Assembly: GCF_001577305.1 (NCBI RefSeq)
Contig: NZ_CP014518.1
Span: 1,426,001 to 1,490,000 of the forward strand
DNA length: 64,000 bases
Reading direction: 5' to 3'
Origin: Sinomonas atrocyanea
Lineage (GTDB): Bacteria; Actinomycetota; Actinomycetes; Actinomycetales; Micrococcaceae
The notes beneath the pieces were generated by a model. It did no database searches. It saw only the letters and a list, made by a program, of their open reading frames with translations, and had not been told where the DNA came from. The translations under genes and the position numbers were made by a program. Numbering within the stretch: position 1 is the stretch's first letter; every line of letters begins with the position of its first letter. This document shows, piece by piece, positions 25,123 through 34,263 of this stretch.

Positions 25123-25905
25123 CTACACCTTGCGGGCCAGAATGGCCTGCTTGACCTCGGAGATCGCCTTCGTCACCTGGATGCCACGGGGGCAGGCCTC
25201 GGTGCAGTTGAAGATCGTGCGGCAGCGCCACACGCCCTCCTTGTCGTTGAGGATCTCGAGGCGCATGTCGCCGGCATCGTCGCGCGAATCGAAGATGAAG
25301 CGGTGCGCGTTGACGATGGCCGCCGGACCGAAGTACTGCCCGTCGGTCCAGAACACCGGGCAGGACGAGGTGCACGCTGCGCACAGGATGCACTTCGTGG
25401 TGTCGTCGAAGCGCTCGCGCTCCTCGGCCGACTGGAGGCGCTCCTTCGTGGGCACGTGGCCCTTGGAGACGAGGAACGGCATGATCTCGCGGTAGGACTG
25501 GAAGAACGGCTCCATGTCCACGATCAGGTCCTTCTCGACGGGCAGGCCCTTGATGGGCTCGACCTCGATCGGCTTGGACGTGTCGAGGTCCTTCAGGAGG
25601 GTCTTGCACGCCAGGCGGTTGCGGCCGTTGATGCGCATGGCATCGGAGCCGCACACGCCATGGGCGCACGAGCGGCGGAACGAGAGCGATCCATCGTGCT
25701 CCCATTTGACCTTGTGGAGGGCATCCAGGACGCGGTCCGTGCCGTACATCGTCAGCTGGAACTCGTCCCAGCTCGACTCCTCGGAGACCTCCGGGTTGTA
25801 GCGGCGCACACGCAGCGTGACATCGAACGTGGGGATCTCGCCCCCGCCGCCCACGCTCGCGGGCAGCTCGACCTTGGACGCTGGCTCAGCGGTTGAGGCG
25901 GTCAT
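25123..25905 (-). CDS. sdhB: succinate dehydrogenase iron-sulfur subunit
   Basis: A 260-residue electron-transfer subunit of complex II. The 2Fe-2S ligands are in SCAHGVCGSDAM...LACKTL, with Asp as the third ligand. The 4Fe-4S site is CILCAACTSSCP and the 3Fe-4S site FNCTEACPRGI. It carries electrons from the SdhA flavin to quinone at the SdhCD anchor. It is the last gene of sdhCDAB, with the start codon directly against the sdhA stop. A 30-residue Ser/Ala/Gly-rich N-terminal extension precedes the ferredoxin domain. Confidence 0.97.
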   Translation of the reverse strand: MTASTAEPASKVELPASVGGGGEIPTFDVTLRVRRYNPEVSEESSWDEFQLTMYGTDRVLDALHKVKWEHDGSLSFRRSCAHGVCGSDAMRINGRNRLACKTLLKDLDTSKPIEVEPIKGLPVEKDLIVDMEPFFQSYREIMPFLVSKGHVPTKERLQSAEERERFDDTTKCILCAACTSSCPVFWTDGQYFGPAAIVNAHRFIFDSRDDAGDMRLEILNDKEGVWRCRTIFNCTEACPRGIQVTKAISEVKQAILARKV

Positions 25906-27692
25906 CAGTACTTACGCTCCATCGGCTCGTAACGGGTGAAGACAACGGGCTTCGTGCCGAAGCGCAGGCCCTTGATGCCCTCGGTTTCCGCGGCGTCGTC
26001 CTTGTAGAGCATCGTGTGCTTCATCCAGTTGGCGTCGTCGCGATCGGGGAAGTCCTCGCGGTAGTGGCCGCCGCGGGACTCCTTGCGGTGCAGCGCAGCA
26101 ACGGTCATGACCTCGGCAAGGTCCAGGAGGAAGCCGAGCTCCACGGCCTCGAGGAGGTCGAGGTTGAAGCGCTTGCCCTTGTCCTGGATGCCGATGTTGC
26201 GGTACCGCTCGCGGAGCTTGGAGATGTCCGCGAGGGCCTGCGCGATCGAGTCCTTGGTGCGGAACACCTGCATGTTCGCGTCCATGGTCTCCTGCAGGTC
26301 CGCGCGGATCGCGGCGATCCGCTCGGTGCCGGAGGCGTTGCGGACGGCGTCGAGCATGGCGACCGTCTCGGCGGCCGGGTTCTCCGGCAGCTCGACGAAC
26401 TCGGCGGTCTTGGCGTACTCCGCGGCGTTGATGCCGGAGCGCTTGCCGAAGACGTTGATGTCGAGCAGCGAGTTGGTGCCGAGGCGGTTGGATCCGTGCA
26501 CGGAGACGCACGCGACCTCGCCGGCCGCGTACAGGCCGGGGACCACGGTGTCGTTGTCCTGGAGGACCTCGCCCTTGATGTTGGTCGGCACGCCGCCCAT
26601 GATGTAGTGCGCGGTGGGGAACACCGGCACGGGCTCCGTGTAGGGCTCGACGCCGAGGTAGGTCCGCGCGAACTCGGTGATGTCCGGCAGCTTCGCGTCG
26701 ATGTGCGCGGGCTCGAGGTGGGTGAGGTCGAGCAGCACGTAGTCCTTGTTCGGACCGGCGCCGCGTCCCTCGCGCACCTCGTTGGCCATCGAACGGGCCA
26801 CGATGTCACGCGGGGCGAGATCCTTGATGGTCGGCGCGTAGCGCTCCATGAAGCGCTCGCCCTCGGAGTTGCGCAGGATCGCGCCCTCGCCGCGGGCGGC
26901 CTCCGAGAGGAGGATGCCGAGGCCGGCGAGGCCGGTCGGATGGAACTGGATGAACTCCATGTCCTCGAGCGGGATGCCGCGGCGGAACGCGATCCCCATG
27001 CCGTCACCGGTGAGGGTGTGGGCGTTCGAGGTCGTCTTGAAGACCTTGCCCGCGCCGCCCGTGGCGAACACGACGGCCTTGGCCTGGAAGACGTGCAGCT
27101 CGCCGGAGGCGAGGTCGTAGCTGACGACGCCGGCCACGCGCTTCTGCTGGTAGACGGTGCCGTCCTCGCGGGTCGCCTCCTCTTCGACGACGAGCAGGTC
27201 GAGCACGTAGTACTCGTTGTAGAACTCGACGTTGTGCTTGACGCAGTTCTGGTACAGCGTCTGGAGGATCATGTGGCCGGTGCGGTCGGCGGCGTAGCAC
27301 GCGCGGCGGACCGGGGCCTTGCCGTGGTCGCGGGTGTGGCCGCCGAAGCGACGCTGGTCGATCCGGCCCTCGGGCGTGCGGTTGAACGGCAGGCCCATCT
27401 TCTCGAGGTCGAGGACCGCGTCGATGGCCTCCTTGGCCATGACCTCCGCCGCGTCCTGGTCGACGAGGTAGTCGCCGCCCTTGACGGTGTCGAAGGTGTG
27501 CCACTCCCAGTTGTCTTCCTCGACGTTGGCGAGGGCCGCGCACATGCCGCCCTGGGCGGCTCCCGTGTGCGAGCGGGTGGGGTACAGCTTGGTCAGCACG
27601 GCGGTACGGGCCCGCTGGCCGGCCTCGATCGCTGCTCGCATGCCGGCGCCACCGGCGCCGACGATCACCACATCGTATTTGTGGACCTGCAT
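25905..27692 (-). CDS. sdhA: succinate dehydrogenase flavoprotein subunit
   Basis: A 595-residue FAD subunit oxidising succinate to fumarate. Features are the FAD loop VVIVGAGGAGMRAAIEAG, the covalent-flavin region PTRSHTGAAQGGM (His), the catalytic segments FIQFHPTGL and RGEGAILRN, and SNRLGTNSLLDINVFG. The ATG at 27692 is preferred because GGAG lies 9 nt upstream; an in-frame ATG at 27707 would add five residues. It sits between sdhD and sdhB in one transcript. Confidence 0.97.
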   Translation of the reverse strand: MQVHKYDVVIVGAGGAGMRAAIEAGQRARTAVLTKLYPTRSHTGAAQGGMCAALANVEEDNWEWHTFDTVKGGDYLVDQDAAEVMAKEAIDAVLDLEKMGLPFNRTPEGRIDQRRFGGHTRDHGKAPVRRACYAADRTGHMILQTLYQNCVKHNVEFYNEYYVLDLLVVEEEATREDGTVYQQKRVAGVVSYDLASGELHVFQAKAVVFATGGAGKVFKTTSNAHTLTGDGMGIAFRRGIPLEDMEFIQFHPTGLAGLGILLSEAARGEGAILRNSEGERFMERYAPTIKDLAPRDIVARSMANEVREGRGAGPNKDYVLLDLTHLEPAHIDAKLPDITEFARTYLGVEPYTEPVPVFPTAHYIMGGVPTNIKGEVLQDNDTVVPGLYAAGEVACVSVHGSNRLGTNSLLDINVFGKRSGINAAEYAKTAEFVELPENPAAETVAMLDAVRNASGTERIAAIRADLQETMDANMQVFRTKDSIAQALADISKLRERYRNIGIQDKGKRFNLDLLEAVELGFLLDLAEVMTVAALHRKESRGGHYREDFPDRDDANWMKHTMLYKDDAAETEGIKGLRFGTKPVVFTRYEPMERKY

Positions 27693-27728
27693 GCTGTGAA
27701 GCTCCATTTCTTGCGGGGGATCCGCTGG

Positions 27729-28211
27729 TTACGAGGCGGGGCAGTAGTCGGCCACGGTGCGGACACCGTTGACCACCGGGCACGGATCGAAGGTGAAGAT
27801 CACCAGGGTGCCGAGGATCACGATGATGGCGCTGGCCGCGAAGAGGACCGCCTTGAGCCAGAAGCGGACGGAGTCCCGCTCGGCGTAGTCGTTGATGATG
27901 GTGCGCACGCCGTTGGAGCCGTGGAGCATCGCGAGCCAGAGCATGGCGAGGTCCCAGACCTGCCAGAACGGGCTGGCCCACTTCCCGGCGACGAAGCCGA
28001 AGTCGATGCCGTGGACGCCCTGTCCGACCATCAGGTTCACGAAGAGGTGGCCGAAGATCAGGACGACCAGGACGATGCCGGACAGGCGCATGAACAGCCA
28101 GGCCAACATCTCGAACTGGCCCTTCGGGCCCCCGCTGCGCTTGTACTGCGGGGCGATGCGGCCGGTCACGGACGTGCTGCGCGGCTCGCGGATTTCAGGT
28201 GCTGTGGTCAT
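27729..28211 (-). CDS. sdhD: succinate dehydrogenase membrane anchor subunit
   Basis: A 160-residue hydrophobic subunit with three helices. MRLSGIVLVVLIFGHLFVNL opens the first and HGSNGVRTIINDYAER carries the heme/quinone-associated His of the family. A 30-residue polar N terminus precedes the first helix. The start follows the sdhC stop by 1 bp. It anchors SdhAB with SdhC. Confidence 0.92.
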   Translation of the reverse strand: MTTAPEIREPRSTSVTGRIAPQYKRSGGPKGQFEMLAWLFMRLSGIVLVVLIFGHLFVNLMVGQGVHGIDFGFVAGKWASPFWQVWDLAMLWLAMLHGSNGVRTIINDYAERDSVRFWLKAVLFAASAIIVILGTLVIFTFDPCPVVNGVRTVADYCPAS

Positions 28212-28212
28212 G

Positions 28213-28593
28213 TCAGTGGGCTCCCAGCGCGAGTGAGAGGTGGCGGATGGCGAAGCCTGCGAACACGACGACCCAGACGATCACGACCGTCCAGAGCATC
28301 TGCCGCTGGTACTTGGGGCCGTTCTTCCAGAAGTCCACGAGGATCACGCGCAGGCCGTTGAAGGCGTGGAAGAGGATGGCAGCGACGAGACCAGTCTCGC
28401 CGAGGGCCATGAGCGGGTTCTTGTATTCGGCGATGACCGCCGTGTACACCTCGGGGGACACTCGCACCAATGAGGTGTCCAGGACGTGCACCAACAAGAA
28501 GAAGAAGATGACGACGCCGGTGATCCGGTGTACGACCCACGACCACATGCCTTCACGGCCGCGGTACAGGGTGCCAGCTGGTTTTGTCGGCAC
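28213..28593 (-). CDS. sdhC: succinate dehydrogenase cytochrome b556 subunit
   Basis: A 126-residue three-helix protein: WSWVVHRITGVVIFFFLLVHVLD holds the SdhC signature with heme-ligand-type histidines, and AILFHAFNGLRVILVDF forms the second motif. GTG at 28593 is chosen because GGGAGG lies 9-10 nt upstream; a longer frame from 28650 has no ribosome site. It is first in sdhCDAB, behind a leader of about 110 nt. Confidence 0.92.
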   Translation of the reverse strand: MPTKPAGTLYRGREGMWSWVVHRITGVVIFFFLLVHVLDTSLVRVSPEVYTAVIAEYKNPLMALGETGLVAAILFHAFNGLRVILVDFWKNGPKYQRQMLWTVVIVWVVVFAGFAIRHLSLALGAH

Positions 28594-28709
28594 TGAATAA
28601 ACCTCCCTGCGGGCACCGGCGCCCGCATGGGGCCCATGCGGAGGGGGCAACCGGTGCGGAGTGGCCCTGCTGTGCGTAGGGCGCGCTCACCTAGTCGGAT
28701 TCCAGCCTA

Positions 28710-28738
28710 AATCTAGGCATCGCCCACAGCTTACTCAA
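28710..28738 (-). promoter_or_regulatory. promoter of sdhCDAB
   Basis: On the minus strand TTGAGT (28738-28733), exactly 17 bp and TAGATT (28715-28710) form a strong sigma-A type promoter. Predicted transcription starts near 28703, leaving a leader of about 110 nt before sdhC. The rest of the 250-bp region between sdhC and manC shows no clear operator. Confidence 0.7.
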
Positions 28739-28844
28739 AAGGGCCTCTGGGGCATGTTAAACCAGTGGGGATTGTCACAGTGCCCCCTCTTGCGGTCCGT
28801 GCGCGACCGTGATCCGGGCATCCGGCCCACTACAGTGGGGGGTG

Positions 28845-30005
28845 ATGACAGAGAATACTGCCCCCGTCGCCGGCCCGGCGCCCGCCCCGCAGGATCCGCT
28901 CGAGAAGTTCGTCGCGGTGATCCCCGCGGGCGGCGTGGGCACCCGCCTGTGGCCGCTCTCGCGCGCCGCCGCGCCCAAGTTCCTGCACGACCTCACGGGG
29001 TCCGGCAGCACTCTCATCCGCGCGACGTACGACAGGCTGACGCCGCTGGCGGGGGGCCGCTTCCTCGTGGTGACGGGCGAGGCCCACCGGGCCGCCGTCT
29101 GCCGGCAGATCCCCGAGCTGGACGCGGCGAACCTCGTCCTCGAGAGTGAGCCGAAGGACTCGGGGGCCGCGATCGGCCTTGCCGCGGCGATCCTGTACCG
29201 ACGGGACCCGGCCACGATCATGGGCTCCTTCGCCGCCGACCAGGTCATCAGCCCCGACGGCGTCTTCCAGGCTGCCGTCCGCGAGGCGATCCTCACGGCC
29301 GCCTCGGGCGAGCGGGGGAAGATCGTCACCATCGGCATCGAGCCGACGCACCCCTCCACGGGCTTCGGCTACATCCGCGGAGGCGAGCCGCTCGACGTCG
29401 CGGGCGCACCGAGCGCGCGCGCCGTCGTGGAGTTCGTCGAGAAGCCGAACCTCGAGGTTGCGGAGAAGTACCTCGCCTCGGGCGAGTACCTGTGGAACGC
29501 GGGCATGTTCGTGGCCCCGGTGGCCCTCATGCTCGAGCACCTCGCGGCGAACCAGCCCGAGCTCTATGCCGGGCTGACGGAGATCGCCGAGGCCTGGGAC
29601 ACCCTGGCCCGCGACGAGGTCGCGGCCCGCGTGTGGCCCACGCTGCCGAAGATCGCGATCGACTACGCCGTCGCCGAGCCGGCCGCCGCCGCCGGGGACG
29701 TCGCCGTCGTGCCCGGCGCGTTCCGCTGGGACGACGTCGGCGACTTCGCCGCGATCGGCCGGCTCAACAGCGCCCGGGAGGCCGAGCGCGTGACCGTGCT
29801 CGGCGAGGGCGCCAGGGTGTTCACCGAGGACGCGAGCGGCATCGTCGTCTCGGACACGAAGAGGGTCATCGCGCTCATCGGCATCGAGGACGTCGTCATC
29901 GTCGACACCCCCGACGCCCTCCTGGTCACCACGACGGAGCACGCGCAAAAGGTCAAGAACGCCGTGGCCGGTCTGAAGGCGAGCGGGGACCTCGACGTCC
30001 TCTGA
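28845..30005 (+). CDS. manC: mannose-1-phosphate guanylyltransferase
   Basis: A 386-residue nucleotidyltransferase making GDP-mannose from GTP and mannose-1-phosphate. The signature is VIPAGGVGTRLWPLSRAAAPKFL, followed by ATIMGSFAADQVI, TGFGYIRGG, EFVEKPN and YLWNAGMFV. The C-terminal half is the short beta-helix of the stand-alone form, without the isomerase domain. The start is ATG 28845 or the in-frame GTG at 28842; TACAGT (28831-28836) just upstream implies a leaderless message. It is divergent from sdhCDAB. Confidence 0.9.
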   Translation: MTENTAPVAGPAPAPQDPLEKFVAVIPAGGVGTRLWPLSRAAAPKFLHDLTGSGSTLIRATYDRLTPLAGGRFLVVTGEAHRAAVCRQIPELDAANLVLESEPKDSGAAIGLAAAILYRRDPATIMGSFAADQVISPDGVFQAAVREAILTAASGERGKIVTIGIEPTHPSTGFGYIRGGEPLDVAGAPSARAVVEFVEKPNLEVAEKYLASGEYLWNAGMFVAPVALMLEHLAANQPELYAGLTEIAEAWDTLARDEVAARVWPTLPKIAIDYAVAEPAAAAGDVAVVPGAFRWDDVGDFAAIGRLNSAREAERVTVLGEGARVFTEDASGIVVSDTKRVIALIGIEDVVIVDTPDALLVTTTEHAQKVKNAVAGLKASGDLDVL

Positions 30006-30029
30006 GAACCGTGACGCTAGAGTGAACGG

Positions 30030-31229
30030 GTGCGAAACTACACGACGGAGACGAAGCCCACGCCCCTCGTAGGCCCCCGTCTCGAGGCCTTCCTGCCCGA
30101 GCTGATCCAATTCCGCCGGGACCTCCACTCGCACCCCGAGCTGTCCTTCCACGAGTACCGCACCACGGACCGGATCGTGGCGCGCCTCGAGGCTGCAGGG
30201 CTCGCGCCGCGCCGGCTCGATGGCACGGGTGTCGTCGTCGACATCGGCTCCGGTCCCATCGCCACCGCGGTGCGCGGCGACATCGACGCGCTGCCGATCA
30301 TCGAGGAGACGGGCCTGCCCTTCGCCTCGCGCAACCACGGCGTGACCCACGCGTGCGGCCACGACGTCCACACCACGGTGGCCCTGGGGGTCGCGCTGCT
30401 CCTGGCCGAGATGGACCAGGAGACCCCGCTCGAGGGCACCGTGCGGGTCCTCTTCCAGCCGGCCGAGGAGACCATGCCCGGCGGCGCGCTGGCCTGCATG
30501 GGCCAGGGCGTGCTCTCCGGCGTGCCGCGGATCATGGCCCTCCACTGCGATCCGCGCATCGAGGTCGGCAAGATCGGCACCCGCATCGGGCCGATCACCT
30601 CGGCCTCCGACACGATCCGCATCCAGCTCACCGGCCGCGGCGGCCACACCTCGCGGCCGCACCTCACGGAGGACCTGGTCTTCGCCCTGGCGCAGATCGC
30701 GGTCAACGTCCCAGCGGTCCTGTCCCGGCGCGTGGACGTGCGCAGCGGCGTGTCCGTGGTCTGGGGCCAGATCTCCGCGGGCGCCGCGCCGAACGCCATC
30801 CCCGCCATCGGATCCATGTCCGGCACCATGCGCTGCCTCGACCGCGAGGCCTGGCACAGCGCCGGCGAGCTCCTCGACGAAGTGGTCCAGCAGGTCGCCG
30901 CGCCGTATGGGGTCGAGGTGAGCCTCGAGCACATCCGCGGCGTGCCCCCGGTCGTGAACTCCGAGCACGAGACCGCCCTGCTGGAGGCGGCGGCGCGGGC
31001 CGAGCTGGGGGAGAACGCCGTGGTGCTCACCCCGCAGTCGATGGGCGGAGAGGACTTCGCCTGGTTCCTCTCGGAAGTCCCCGGCTCCATGTTCCGCCTC
31101 GGCACGCACACCCCGGGCGGGGAGGAGTACGACCTCCACCGCGGCGACTACGTGGTCGACGAGGCGGCCATCGGCTGCGGCGTGCAGGTCCTCGCCGCCG
31201 CCGCCCTCAGGAGCCTGCGCGACCTCTGA
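30030..31229 (+). CDS. M20 family metallopeptidase/amidohydrolase
   Basis: A 399-residue hydrolase of the aminoacylase/carboxypeptidase group. Metal-site blocks are the catalytic RRDLHSHPELSFHEY, VRGDIDALPI, HACGHDVHTTVALG, FQPAEE and MALHCDPRI; the C-terminal metal-site region is SMGGEDFAWFL. Dimerisation-domain sequence lies between (IQLTGRGGHTSRPHLTEDL). GTG at 30030 is leaderless, 6 nt after TAGAGT (30018-30023). Related AmiA/AmiB proteins stand near nucleoside salvage genes in mycobacteria. The substrate is probably an N-acyl amino acid or peptide, not defined here. Confidence 0.88.
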   Translation: MRNYTTETKPTPLVGPRLEAFLPELIQFRRDLHSHPELSFHEYRTTDRIVARLEAAGLAPRRLDGTGVVVDIGSGPIATAVRGDIDALPIIEETGLPFASRNHGVTHACGHDVHTTVALGVALLLAEMDQETPLEGTVRVLFQPAEETMPGGALACMGQGVLSGVPRIMALHCDPRIEVGKIGTRIGPITSASDTIRIQLTGRGGHTSRPHLTEDLVFALAQIAVNVPAVLSRRVDVRSGVSVVWGQISAGAAPNAIPAIGSMSGTMRCLDREAWHSAGELLDEVVQQVAAPYGVEVSLEHIRGVPPVVNSEHETALLEAAARAELGENAVVLTPQSMGGEDFAWFLSEVPGSMFRLGTHTPGGEEYDLHRGDYVVDEAAIGCGVQVLAAAALRSLRDL

Positions 31230-31279
31230 GCCGTCCCCGCGCTGCCACGCTTCGGTGGGGCCTTCCCGTGAGGTTGGTA

Positions 31280-31299
31280 ACGAATCACCAACGATTCGT
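31280..31299. promoter_or_regulatory. inverted repeat upstream of the nucleoside transporter operon
   Basis: ACGAATC and GATTCGT are perfect 7-bp arms around ACCAAC. The repeat lies 20 bp upstream of the -35-like TTGTGT at 31320-31325, which is 17 bp from TACCCT at 31343-31348. This is a likely binding site for a regulator of the nucleoside uptake operon; the protein is not encoded nearby. Confidence 0.5.
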
Positions 31300-31319
31300 G
31301 GGCGGCCGTCCCGCACGAG

Positions 31320-31348
31320 TGTGTGAAGGACTCCTTTCGATTACCCTA
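31320..31348 (+). promoter_or_regulatory. putative promoter of the nucleoside uptake operon
   Basis: TTGTGT, 17 bp and TACCCT fit a weak sigma-A promoter; transcription would begin near 31355, giving a leader of about 70 nt before the TTG start of the BMP lipoprotein gene. Confidence 0.5.
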
Positions 31349-31425
31349 GTGCGCTGTACCACGCGCCCGGCGCGTCCCTCGGGGCCCCGGGGCTGAGGAT
31401 TCCCTCGTCCACTCTGGAGGACTAC

Positions 31426-32544
31426 TTGAACCGCTTCCGTACCCCCTTCCACCGAGCCGGCGTCGCGGGCGTGGCCCTGGCAGCGGTGTCCGCGCTGACC
31501 CTCGCCGGCTGCGGCTCGGCCCCGCCCACGTCGGGCTCCTCGGGCGGCTCCTCGGCCCAGGCCTCCAACTACCTCGGCTGCATGGTCTCGGACTCGGGCG
31601 GCTTCGACGACAAGTCGTTCAACCAGTCCGGCTACGAGGGCCTCCAGAAGGCCGTCAAGGACCTCGGCATTCAGGAGAAGCACGTCCAGTCGAAGGCCGA
31701 CACCGACTACGACCCGAACCTGCGCTCCATGGTGCAGGCGGGCTGCAAGCTCACCGTCACCGTCGGCTTCCTGCTCGGCGACGCGACCAAGAGCATCGCC
31801 AGCGCCAACCCCAACAGCCACTTCGCGATCATCGACTACACGGACCCGGCGTTCCCCAAGAATGTCAAGCCGATCGTGTACGACACGGCCCAGGCCGCGT
31901 TCCTCGCCGGCTACCTCGCCGCGGGCGTCTCCAAGACCGGGAAGGTGGCCACGTTCGGCGGCCTCAACATCCCCACGGTGACGATCTTCATGGACGGCTT
32001 CGCCGACGGCGTGAAGTACTACAACCAGAAGAAGGGCAAGAACGTCCAGGTCCTGGGCTGGGACAAGGACAAGCAGGACGGCACCTTCGTGGGCGACTTC
32101 AAGTCCGTCGACAAGGGCAAGGTCCTCACCCAGGGCTTCCTCCAGCAGGGCGCGGACGTGGTGCTCCCCGTGGCGGGCGCGGTCGGCCCCGGTGCCGCCT
32201 CCGCAGTGCTGGACGCCAAGAACGCCGGCCAGGACGCCAAGCTCATCTGGGTCGACTCCGATGGCTACCTCACGGCCCCGGACTACAAGTCGGTCATGCT
32301 GACGTCGGTCCAGAAGACCATGTCCACCGCCGTCGAATCCGTCATCAAGGACGACCTCAACGGCAAGTTCGACGCGACGCCGTACGTCGGCACGCTCGCG
32401 AACGGCGGCGTTGCCCTCGCCCCGTTCCACGACCTCGACTCGGCGGTCCCGGCGGACATGAAGAGCGAGCTCGACCAGCTCAAGAAGGACATCATCTCGG
32501 GCAACATCAAGGTCGAGTCGAAGTCCAGCCCCGTCTCGAAGTAG
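31426..32544 (+). CDS. BMP family nucleoside-binding lipoprotein
   Basis: A 372-residue lipoprotein. The signal peptide ends LTLAGC with Cys29, and the BMP/Med domain begins at about residue 45 with GCMVSDSGGFDDKSFNQSGYEGLQKA. The start is TTG at 31426, supported by TGGAGG 5 nt upstream; no ATG or GTG fits. This family binds purine or pyrimidine nucleosides for ABC import, in line with the ATPase and two permeases that follow and with the deaminases and phosphorylase at the end of the cluster. A hairpin separates it from the ATPase gene. Confidence 0.92.
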   Translation: MNRFRTPFHRAGVAGVALAAVSALTLAGCGSAPPTSGSSGGSSAQASNYLGCMVSDSGGFDDKSFNQSGYEGLQKAVKDLGIQEKHVQSKADTDYDPNLRSMVQAGCKLTVTVGFLLGDATKSIASANPNSHFAIIDYTDPAFPKNVKPIVYDTAQAAFLAGYLAAGVSKTGKVATFGGLNIPTVTIFMDGFADGVKYYNQKKGKNVQVLGWDKDKQDGTFVGDFKSVDKGKVLTQGFLQQGADVVLPVAGAVGPGAASAVLDAKNAGQDAKLIWVDSDGYLTAPDYKSVMLTSVQKTMSTAVESVIKDDLNGKFDATPYVGTLANGGVALAPFHDLDSAVPADMKSELDQLKKDIISGNIKVESKSSPVSK

Positions 32545-32604
32545 CGCCGGCCACGATCCCATCCAGCGCTCCGGCTCCACGGTGCCCCGTGCACCGGGCC
32601 ACCC

Positions 32605-32638
32605 AGTGCCGCCCGCCGCTCGCCGGCCGGGCGGCGCT
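32605..32638 (+). other. hairpin between the lipoprotein and ATPase genes
   Basis: AGTGCCGCCCG (32605-32615) pairs with CGGGCGGCGCT (32628-32638), 11 bp including one GU pair, over a 12-nt loop. It lies in the 147-bp gap after the binding-protein gene and probably protects or attenuates the message so that the receptor outnumbers the membrane complex. Confidence 0.5.
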
Positions 32639-32691
32639 GGCGTGCCGGGGAGCAAGCTGGTCCCACCTCATCCAAGGGGACGGTTCCCGCA

Positions 32692-34263
32692 GTGAAACTC
32701 GAACTCCGCGGCATCACCAAGCGCTTCGGCTCGTTCGCCGCGAACGACCACATTGACCTCGTCGTCGAGGACTCGCAGATCCATGCGCTGCTCGGCGAGA
32801 ACGGCGCCGGCAAGTCGACGCTCATGAACGTGCTCTACGGGCTCTACGAGCCCACCGAGGGCGAGATCCTCGTGGACGGCAGGCCCGTCGCGTTCCGAGG
32901 CCCGGCGGACGCGATGGCTGCCGGGATCGGCATGGTGCACCAGCACTTCATGCTCGTCCCGGTCTTCACGGTGGCCGAGAACGTGGCCCTCGGGGCGGAG
33001 GCCACGAAGGCCGGAGGCTTCCTCGACCTCGACGCGACCCGGGCCCGGATCCGCGAGATCTCGTCCCGCTATGGGTTCGACGTCGACCCGGATGCCCGCA
33101 TCGAGGACCTCCCCGTGGGCGTGCAGCAGCGCGTCGAGATCATCAAGGCCCTCGTCCGCGACGCGAAGGTCCTCATCCTCGACGAGCCCACCGCCGTCCT
33201 GACCCCGCAGGAGACGGACGAACTGCTCGCGATCATGGACGGGCTCAAGGCCTCCGGCACCTCGATCATCTTCATCTCCCACAAGCTGCGCGAGGTCAAG
33301 GCGGTCGCGGACGTCATCACGGTGATCCGGCGGGGCCGCGTGGTCGGCGACGCCCCGCCGTCGGCCGCCCCGGCCGAGCTCGCGGCCATGATGGTGGGAC
33401 GCCCCGTGAGCCTCACCCTCGACAAGGCTCCTGCCCAGCCCGCGGAGACCACCTTCTCGGTGCGGGACCTGACGCTCGTGGCGCCCACGGGCCAGCGGAT
33501 CGTGGACGGGGTGTCCTTCGACATCGCGCAAGGAGAGATCCTCGCCGTCGCCGGCGTCCAGGGCAACGGCCAGACCGAGCTCACCGAGGCCATCCTCGGC
33601 CTCCACCGGCACGTCACCGGCTCGGTGACCCTCGACGGCGCGGAGCTGCTCGGACGCAGCGTCAAGCAGGTCCTCGAGGCGGGGGTCGGGTTCGTCCCCG
33701 AGGACCGTTCGCACGATGGCCTCGTGGGTGCGTTCAGCGTCGCGGAGAACCTCGTCCTGGACCTCTACGACCGCGCGCCGTTCGCCCGCGGGCTCGCGAT
33801 GAGCCCGGGCCGGGTCGCGGCCCAGGCCAAGGAGAAGATCGAGGAGTTCGACATCCGCGCGGGCTCACCCGATGCGCCGGCGTCGTCCCTCTCGGGGGGA
33901 AACCAGCAGAAGGTGGTCATGGCGCGCGAGCTCTCGCGGCCCCTGCGCCTCTTCATCGCCTCCCAGCCCACCCGCGGCGTGGACGTGGGCTCGATCGAGT
34001 TCCTCCACCGCCGCATCCTCGCCGAGCGGGACCGCGGGACTCCGGTCATGATCGTCTCGACCGAACTGGACGAGATCATGGAGCTCTCGGACCGCATCGC
34101 CGTGCTCTACCGCGGACGCCTCATGGGCATCGTCGACGGTGGCACCCCCCGCGACGTCCTCGGCCTGATGATGGCAGGCATGCATGCTGACGAGGCCGCG
34201 GCCGCCGCCGCGGAGGCCCGCCACACCGGCGGCGAGCACACCACAGGAGAGACACATGGCTGA
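32692..34263 (+). CDS. nucleoside ABC transporter ATP-binding protein, two ATPase domains
   Basis: A 523-residue tandem ATPase. Domain 1 has intact Walker A GENGAGKST and Walker B VLILDEPTAVLTP but a weak signature LPVGVQQRV. Domain 2 has a degenerate Walker A (GVQGNGQTE), a good signature LSGGNQQKV, and a Walker B region IASQPTRGVD in which the usual DE is replaced. One competent composite site is normal for NupA/YufO-type nucleoside importers. GTG at 32692 has AAGGGGA about 10 nt upstream. It overlaps the first permease gene by 8 bp. Confidence 0.92.
   Translation: MKLELRGITKRFGSFAANDHIDLVVEDSQIHALLGENGAGKSTLMNVLYGLYEPTEGEILVDGRPVAFRGPADAMAAGIGMVHQHFMLVPVFTVAENVALGAEATKAGGFLDLDATRARIREISSRYGFDVDPDARIEDLPVGVQQRVEIIKALVRDAKVLILDEPTAVLTPQETDELLAIMDGLKASGTSIIFISHKLREVKAVADVITVIRRGRVVGDAPPSAAPAELAAMMVGRPVSLTLDKAPAQPAETTFSVRDLTLVAPTGQRIVDGVSFDIAQGEILAVAGVQGNGQTELTEAILGLHRHVTGSVTLDGAELLGRSVKQVLEAGVGFVPEDRSHDGLVGAFSVAENLVLDLYDRAPFARGLAMSPGRVAAQAKEKIEEFDIRAGSPDAPASSLSGGNQQKVVMARELSRPLRLFIASQPTRGVDVGSIEFLHRRILAERDRGTPVMIVSTELDEIMELSDRIAVLYRGRLMGIVDGGTPRDVLGLMMAGMHADEAAAAAAEARHTGGEHTTGETHG

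Noticed and set aside
28830..31316. Very long antisense open frame (828 codons) opposite manC and the M20 hydrolase, and similar ones at 1160-3205, 4379-7270 upstream of mmsB, and 34873-37062
   Set aside because: GC-rich codon usage opens shadow frames. Their translations are low-complexity Arg/Gly/Ala/Pro or His/Glu/Asp strings with no family motifs, and the opposite strand encodes recognisable proteins.
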